From positions 4,041,001-4,105,000 of the forward strand of contig NZ_CP060084.1 in NCBI RefSeq assembly GCF_014211975.1: 64,000 nt of DNA, given 5' to 3'. This document shows positions 59,423-64,000 of the stretch, piece by piece. The notes beneath the pieces were generated by a model. It was not told the DNA's origin and ran no database searches. It worked only from the letters and a program-made list of their open reading frames with translations. How positions within the stretch are numbered: the stretch's first letter is position 1; every line of letters starts with the position of its first letter. Source of the DNA: Teredinibacter haidensis. Lineage in GTDB: Bacteria > Pseudomonadota > Gammaproteobacteria > Pseudomonadales > Cellvibrionaceae. The position numbers and the translations under genes were made by a program.

Positions 59423-60646
59423 ATGTCCGAATCTAAGTCCGCTTCCGCTGTAAATATTTCCGTATCTGAGCCTACAAGTTTTTGGCACAAACCAGAAAAC
59501 CTCCTTTTAACCATGAGCTTTGTGATGTCATTTATGTTCGCCACCTGGCAGGTGTTGTTGAACAATTTTGTTATCGAGCGTGCAAACTTTACCGGTGTGG
59601 AAATAGGCATGCTGCAAAGCTTGAGGGAAGTGCCGGGCTTTCTGGCGTTTACGGCTGTTTTTGTACTGCTGATACTTCGAGAGCAATACTTTGCATTGCT
59701 CTCGATTGCGGTGATGGCGCTGGGAGTAGCTCTTACCGGCTTTTTTCCTTTTGCCATTGGGCTGTATTTAACCACTGTGGTCATGTCCATCGGCTTCCAT
59801 TATTTCGAAACGATTAACAAATCTCTTACGTTGCAGTGGCTGTCAAAGGAAAATGCGCCGCAGTTTATGGGGCGTGCCTTGTCGGTAAGAGCGATTGCCA
59901 GTCTTTCCGCTTACGCGCTGATCTTTGTTGCGATGCATCAGCTGGGGGTAGATTACCAGTGGATGTACTTGCTGGCAGGAGCGAGCGGCCTGGTCGCGAC
60001 ATTGGTGATTGTGGCTAAATTCAAAAATTTTCATCCTCATGTAGAGCAGCACAAAAAATTGATTCTACGCAAACGCTATTGGCTTTATTACGCCCTGGTG
60101 TTTTTTAGTGGTGCGCGGCGGCAGATATTTGTGGTGTTTGCCGGATTTCTAATGGTAGAAAAGTTTGGCTACAGCGTGGGTGAAATTAGCGCGCTGTTTA
60201 TTATTAACTATGTGTTTAATTTTTTCTTCGCTGCGCGCATAGGCAAATTTATTGGCGTTATTGGTGAGCGCAGAGCACTCATTATCGAGTACGTCGCGCT
60301 AATCCTAGTCTTTGTTGGGTATGCTTTTGTGACCAACGCGCACTTTGCCGCCGCGCTTTATGTTGTCGACCATCTCTTTTTTGCCTTCGCCATTGCCATT
60401 AGTACCTACTTCCAGAAAATAGCGGATAAAGCGGATATCGCCGCGACCGCCAGCGTCAGTTTTACCATTAACCATATTGCGGCGGTAGTGATTCCCGCGT
60501 TATTGGGTATTGTCTGGTTGACGTCGCACAGTGCGGTGTTTCTATTGGGGGCGGTGTTTGCTGTGCTGTCTTTGGTGATGGCTTTTAATATTCCCTCACA
60601 GCCAGGCCATAATAACGAAGTACTGGTAGGGCGAGTACCTCGATAA
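59423..60646 (+). CDS. MFS-type transporter
   Basis: A 407-residue membrane protein with about twelve helices in two halves and a hydrophilic central loop (KNFHPHVEQHKKLILRKRYW). The N-terminal half has the features of drug/metabolite MFS carriers (VEIGMLQSLREVPGF). The substrate is unknown. The start ATG 59423 lacks a clear ribosome site but is the first in frame. Confidence 0.82.
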   Translation: MSESKSASAVNISVSEPTSFWHKPENLLLTMSFVMSFMFATWQVLLNNFVIERANFTGVEIGMLQSLREVPGFLAFTAVFVLLILREQYFALLSIAVMALGVALTGFFPFAIGLYLTTVVMSIGFHYFETINKSLTLQWLSKENAPQFMGRALSVRAIASLSAYALIFVAMHQLGVDYQWMYLLAGASGLVATLVIVAKFKNFHPHVEQHKKLILRKRYWLYYALVFFSGARRQIFVVFAGFLMVEKFGYSVGEISALFIINYVFNFFFAARIGKFIGVIGERRALIIEYVALILVFVGYAFVTNAHFAAALYVVDHLFFAFAIAISTYFQKIADKADIAATASVSFTINHIAAVVIPALLGIVWLTSHSAVFLLGAVFAVLSLVMAFNIPSQPGHNNEVLVGRVPR

Positions 60647-61038
60647 AAATCTACGGCGCTATTCTGCTTGCCAAAGCTGGAAGCGCTCAACCAAATTGAG
60701 AGTGAGGAGTAGTTCGCCAGTTGCACCAATGTGATGTTGGAATCTCCCTTGTCGGTAAGTTCAAAGGTCAGTTCAGTGACGGTCGATTTGGAATCTAGCG
60801 GATGGCGGATAACTGAAGGCGTATGCGTGTAAACGAACGCCCCATCTATTCGATGACAGGCTATTAAAGCCTTTAAAATAAAAGTGCTAATGACTAACAG
60901 CAACAAGGGATGAACGATGTTGTAATGTCGATTTTCCGTTGTGGTAGATCGGTCGATATTCATCAGGCTGGCTAGAGTTTATATCGTTGTTGGGGAGAAA
61001 CCTTAATCCTCAAACATGGACGGTGTTTTTCCACGCAT
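60647..61038. other. Intergenic region with an uncertain minus-strand frame
   Basis: A minus-strand frame from ATG 60963 starts with a membrane helix (IVHPLLLLVISTFILKALIAC) and a plausible soluble stretch. It then runs 240 bases into the MFS gene before stopping at 60406. It might be a real short gene with a lost stop. I do not call it a gene. Confidence 0.3.
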
Positions 61039-61959
61039 TCATTTTTGAGCTTCGCTGCCTTTGGCAATGTGATATCGGCGAGATTTTCTTGCCGTATAGA
61101 GGCTGTCCAGCGAATAAATCGCCAGCGCCACCCAAATGCAGACAAAAGTCATTGCTTTCTGCCAGACAAGGACTTCATCAAACCAGCCTATGGCAGTGAT
61201 TAACACGATGGTGGGCGCGAGATATTGTATAAACCCCATGGTGGAATAATTTAATCGGTTAACGCCTGCGGCGAAAAGTATAAGTGGAATACTGGTTACC
61301 GGGCCCGCCGCTAGCAGTAAAAAAGCAAAGCTGGTTTCATTACTGGCGATACGCAGGGATTCCGCCGGGGTAAAAAAATAAAAATAGAGCAGCATTGGCA
61401 GCAGTAGCAGAAGTGTTTCAATAAACAGCCCCTCCAGTGCGCTCACGCGTATTAATTTGCGCATAAGTCCATAGGCGCCAAAAGAAAAAGCGAGTGTTAA
61501 GGCGATCACGGGAATTTCTCCAAGCGTGATCATTTGCAGGCCAACACCGGTAAAAGCCAAGGCGACAGCGAGCCATTGTAGCCGCCGCAGTTTCTCACCC
61601 AAAAATAATAAACCGAATAACACGTTGATGAGTGGGTTGATGTAATAACCCAGGCTGGTTTCCAGCAGGTGACCGTGGTTGGTTGCCCAGATAAATACCA
61701 CCCAGTTAATAGCCACAAAACCGGCCGCTGCACCGAGGATAAGCAGGGTTTTGGGTGAGCGGAAGTAGGGTGCTAGTTGTGGCAAACGCTTTAATACTAC
61801 GAGTATCAGCCCGACAAACAATGCAGACCAAACAATACGGTGAACAAGCAGCTCCCCCGCAGGTATTCGGCCAAATAGCTTGAAATAGAGGGGGACAAAG
61901 CCCCAGCAGGTATAGGCGGAGATGGCAAAGAGAAGTCCCCTGCGAGTTTCTTGAGGCAT
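61039..61959 (-). CDS. rarD: RarD-type EamA transporter
   Basis: A 306-residue protein with ten helices of the drug/metabolite transporter superfamily. The RarD start RRGLLFAISAYTCWGFVPLYFKL is present, and the family pattern GELLVHRIVWSALFV is clear. RarD proteins are annotated as chloramphenicol-sensitivity proteins; the substrate is not firmly known. Transcribed on the minus strand between the MFS gene and the GIY-YIG gene. Confidence 0.9.
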   Translation of the reverse strand: MPQETRRGLLFAISAYTCWGFVPLYFKLFGRIPAGELLVHRIVWSALFVGLILVVLKRLPQLAPYFRSPKTLLILGAAAGFVAINWVVFIWATNHGHLLETSLGYYINPLINVLFGLLFLGEKLRRLQWLAVALAFTGVGLQMITLGEIPVIALTLAFSFGAYGLMRKLIRVSALEGLFIETLLLLLPMLLYFYFFTPAESLRIASNETSFAFLLLAAGPVTSIPLILFAAGVNRLNYSTMGFIQYLAPTIVLITAIGWFDEVLVWQKAMTFVCIWVALAIYSLDSLYTARKSRRYHIAKGSEAQK

Positions 61960-62082
61960 AGTATTACGGCTTGGCTAAAGTGGGCGTTGAACTCATGCTG
62001 TAGAGCATATAGTGTTTCCCGCTCGTTATAATAGCCGCCGAGCCATTCTGGCTGCTTTTTGTCATATTCAGGTTAACGATAA

Positions 62083-62352
62083 ATGAATAATCCGGGTTGG
62101 TTCGTGTATATGGTGTGCTGCCAGGATAAATCGCTCTACACCGGCGTTACTACCGATGTTGAGCGCCGGGCCGGGGAGCATAACAGCGCAAACAAGGGCG
62201 CGCGCTATACGCGGGCGCGGCAGCCGGTGGAGCTGGTGTACTACGAAGCGGCGGAATCCCGCTCTCTGGCCTGCCGGCGTGAGTCAGAAATTAAACGGCT
62301 GTCGCGCAAAGCCAAGTTGGCTTTGATCTCTTCAACTATCATTAACACATAA
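62083..62352 (+). CDS. GIY-YIG domain protein (YhbQ/UPF0213 type)
   Basis: An 89-residue protein consisting of a single GIY-YIG nuclease domain: VYMVCCQDKSLYTGVTTDVERRAGEHN, with Y-x-V and Y-T-G in place of the GIY/YIG pair, then GARYTRARQPVELVYYE. Small proteins of this type are single-domain nucleases or DNA-repair accessories of unclear role. It ends 47 bases before rapA. Confidence 0.88.
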   Translation: MNNPGWFVYMVCCQDKSLYTGVTTDVERRAGEHNSANKGARYTRARQPVELVYYEAAESRSLACRRESEIKRLSRKAKLALISSTIINT

Positions 62353-62399
62353 TTTCCGTACAATGGCGCCCCCCAAACTTTCGCAGAGATTCTTAGCTG

Positions 62400-64000
62400 A
62401 TGATAAGCACTTTCGTTTTAGGTCAACGTTGGGTAGTCGATTCCGAGCCCGAGCTGGGATTGGGTATCGTCACGGGGGTGCAAGGTCGTACAGTTTCGAT
62501 CTTTTTCGAGCAGGGAGATTGCGAGCGAAATTATGCCGTTGCCCAGGCACCGCTTACCCGTATCCTGTTTTCTGAGGGAGATGAGATATCCCTGGCCAAG
62601 GGTGAAAGCGCCGTTGTAAAAGCTGTTCACGAGCAAAACGGCCTGCTCATTTATGATATTGGCACTGAGCAGCTGATACCGGAGACGCAACTGTCCTCTG
62701 AAGTGAGCTTGAATCAACCGCTCGTGCGTTTGCTTACCGGCCAGCTGGACGCGCCTAAGTGGTTTTATTTCCGTCGCAAATTGGATGAGGCCGTGAGCAA
62801 AACCTGGCAGTCGCGCCTCGGTGGTTTGCTGGGGGTGCGCGCCAACCTAATTTCCCATCAATTATATGTCGCTTGGATGGCCTGCGAGCGCGAAAAAGTA
62901 CGTGTGCTGCTGGCCGATGAAGTGGGTTTGGGTAAAACCATCGAAGCGGGCATGATCCTTAGCCGCATGCTGAAATTTGAGCGGGTCGAGCGCGCTCTTA
63001 TATTAGTGCCGGATGCCTTACAGGTACAGTGGCTGGTTGAGCTGGTGCGCAAGTTCGCGCTGGTGCCGACCCTCTACGCAGGGGAAGAGCACGATTTCGT
63101 CAGTGGCCAGATCCATATTGTTCCCCACAGCATTGCCGAGCATATTGCCCCGCAACTTCTGGAGGCGGAATTTGATATCACCATTGTCGATGAAGCCCAC
63201 CATATTCTGCCAGACAGTGAAGCCTTCGGTTGCCTGCAGCAGTTATCGCTGAGCAGCGACCACTTGGTATTGCTAACCGCCACTCCAGAACAGTTGGGCG
63301 CCGAAAGCCATTTTGCCCGTTTACAGCTGCTGGATCCGGCCAAGTTCACCAGCCTGGAAAACCTGCGTGCAGCGGAAGCTGAGTACCAGCAATTGAACGA
63401 GCGCATCCGAGCATTGCCGCAGGGCCGCGAGCAACTGATAGACGACTACCATTTGCCCGCAGGTGCCAGCGACGAGGAGCTGGTAGATGAATTACTGGAT
63501 GTACACGGCGTTGGCCGGGTGATGTTCCGTAATGTGCGCTCGGCGATCGCTGGTTTTCCTAAGCGAATGGCGACACCTCATCTATTGGAAGATGATAGCT
63601 GGCCGGTGAAATTCGAGTGGTTGGCACAGTGGATAAAGCAGCAGGGTAGCGAAAAAATTCTGGTGATTTGTCACAGCATAGAGCAGGTTAAGGATTGCGA
63701 GAGCTTTCTTTGGCAAAAGCATGGCATTGACGCAGCACTCTTCCACGAAGAGCAAAACCTGATAGAGCGCGATAAGGCCGCCGCCTACTTTGCCGACCTG
63801 GACGAGGGCAGCCAGATTCTGATTTGCTCTGAAATCGGCAGTGAAGGCCGCAACTTTCAGTTCAGTTGTCACTTGGTGTGCATGGATTTGCCAGAGCATC
63901 CGGATTTGCTGGAGCAGCGCATTGGCCGCTTGGATCGTATCGGTCAAAACCGCGATGTAAACATTCATATTCCCTACGGACCACAGTCGAAAACTGCCCT
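62400..64000 (+). CDS. rapA: RNA polymerase recycling ATPase RapA (3' part outside window)
   Basis: At least 533 residues are visible; the frame is open to the window end. The N-terminal tandem Tudor-like part (FVLGQRWVVDSEPELGLGIV) is followed by a Swi2/Snf2 ATPase: motif I LLADEVGLGKTIEAG, II VDEAHH, III LLTATPEQ, and in the second lobe ICSEIGSEGRNFQFSCHL with QRIGRLDRIGQ. RapA binds RNA polymerase and frees it from post-termination complexes. ATG 62400 lacks a strong ribosome site but gives the usual N-terminus. Confidence 0.93.
   Translation, partial: MISTFVLGQRWVVDSEPELGLGIVTGVQGRTVSIFFEQGDCERNYAVAQAPLTRILFSEGDEISLAKGESAVVKAVHEQNGLLIYDIGTEQLIPETQLSSEVSLNQPLVRLLTGQLDAPKWFYFRRKLDEAVSKTWQSRLGGLLGVRANLISHQLYVAWMACEREKVRVLLADEVGLGKTIEAGMILSRMLKFERVERALILVPDALQVQWLVELVRKFALVPTLYAGEEHDFVSGQIHIVPHSIAEHIAPQLLEAEFDITIVDEAHHILPDSEAFGCLQQLSLSSDHLVLLTATPEQLGAESHFARLQLLDPAKFTSLENLRAAEAEYQQLNERIRALPQGREQLIDDYHLPAGASDEELVDELLDVHGVGRVMFRNVRSAIAGFPKRMATPHLLEDDSWPVKFEWLAQWIKQQGSEKILVICHSIEQVKDCESFLWQKHGIDAALFHEEQNLIERDKAAAYFADLDEGSQILICSEIGSEGRNFQFSCHLVCMDLPEHPDLLEQRIGRLDRIGQNRDVNIHIPYGPQSKTA

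Noticed and set aside
60406..60963. Minus-strand 185-codon frame
   Set aside because: 240 bases overlap the MFS gene antisense. Only the first part looks protein-like, so it is kept as a note in the intergenic entry.
1..64000. tRNA or rRNA genes
   Set aside because: I saw no cloverleaf with a TTCGA-type T-loop and no rRNA-like conserved blocks. A tRNAscan/Infernal run would settle this.

Overview
The window looks like chromosome of a marine, polysaccharide-degrading gammaproteobacterium close to the Cellvibrionaceae (Teredinibacter/Saccharophagus type). The grounds are a secreted GH6 cellulase, a uronate-catabolism cluster (uxuA), aa3-oxidase/heme A biogenesis genes, and an engB - cytochrome c4 - dsbA - GGDEF gene order that I recall from Pseudomonas. 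The genus is inference.

Layout. 1-3772: end of a cytochrome c oxidase assembly operon (SURF1, a Sco-like protein, CtaA, CtaB, Sco). 4.2-28.1 kb: a lower-GC accessory region. Much of it is an array of integron gene cassettes without an integrase in the window. Roughly a dozen attC-like sites separate small cassettes for a McbG/Qnr-like pentapeptide protein, a TPR protein, DUF2750, lipoproteins, a Cys-His-Asp protease-fold protein, a Gabija-like GajA/GajB pair, a ketosynthase-fold/AHH-nuclease/Imm11 trio, a GNAT acetyltransferase, a decayed BrnT/BrnA module and a SpoU-type RNA methyltransferase. An IS1182-family element sits exactly in one attC core. Two ordinary minus-strand genes (a beta-propeller and a CNNM/CBS protein, 11.1-13.6 kb) interrupt the array. 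Pseudogenes, half attC sites and short tandem repeats are common here.

28.4-45.2 kb: core genome, comprising yheV-prlC, gamma-carbonic anhydrase, uxuA-lactonase-aldo/keto reductase, a candidate Spot42/ErsA-position sRNA convergent with engB, cytochrome c4, a DsbA lipoprotein, a diguanylate cyclase, an Sfp-type PPTase, a lone receiver protein, and a MacAB-like adaptor/ATPase/two-permease exporter. 45.2-53.8 kb: SIMPL protein, a TIR-transmembrane protein, a pyrimidine-dimer glycosylase, DUF3224, YbjQ, two lipase-like hydrolases, a cytochrome c, a Cys-rich YraQ-type permease and a BaiN flavoprotein. 53.8-64 kb: a TM2/pilin-like protein with an apparent frameshift, a CDF metal exporter, the GH6 cellulase behind a 727-base leader, DUF1015, an MFS transporter, RarD, a GIY-YIG protein and the 5' part of rapA.

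The best candidates for unusual systems are the two multigene cassettes at 15.5-21.4 kb. One is a compact Gabija-type anti-phage pair. The other is a nuclease toxin with immunity gene and a ketosynthase-fold partner that has lost its catalytic cysteine. All family calls were made by reading the translations; no database search was run.
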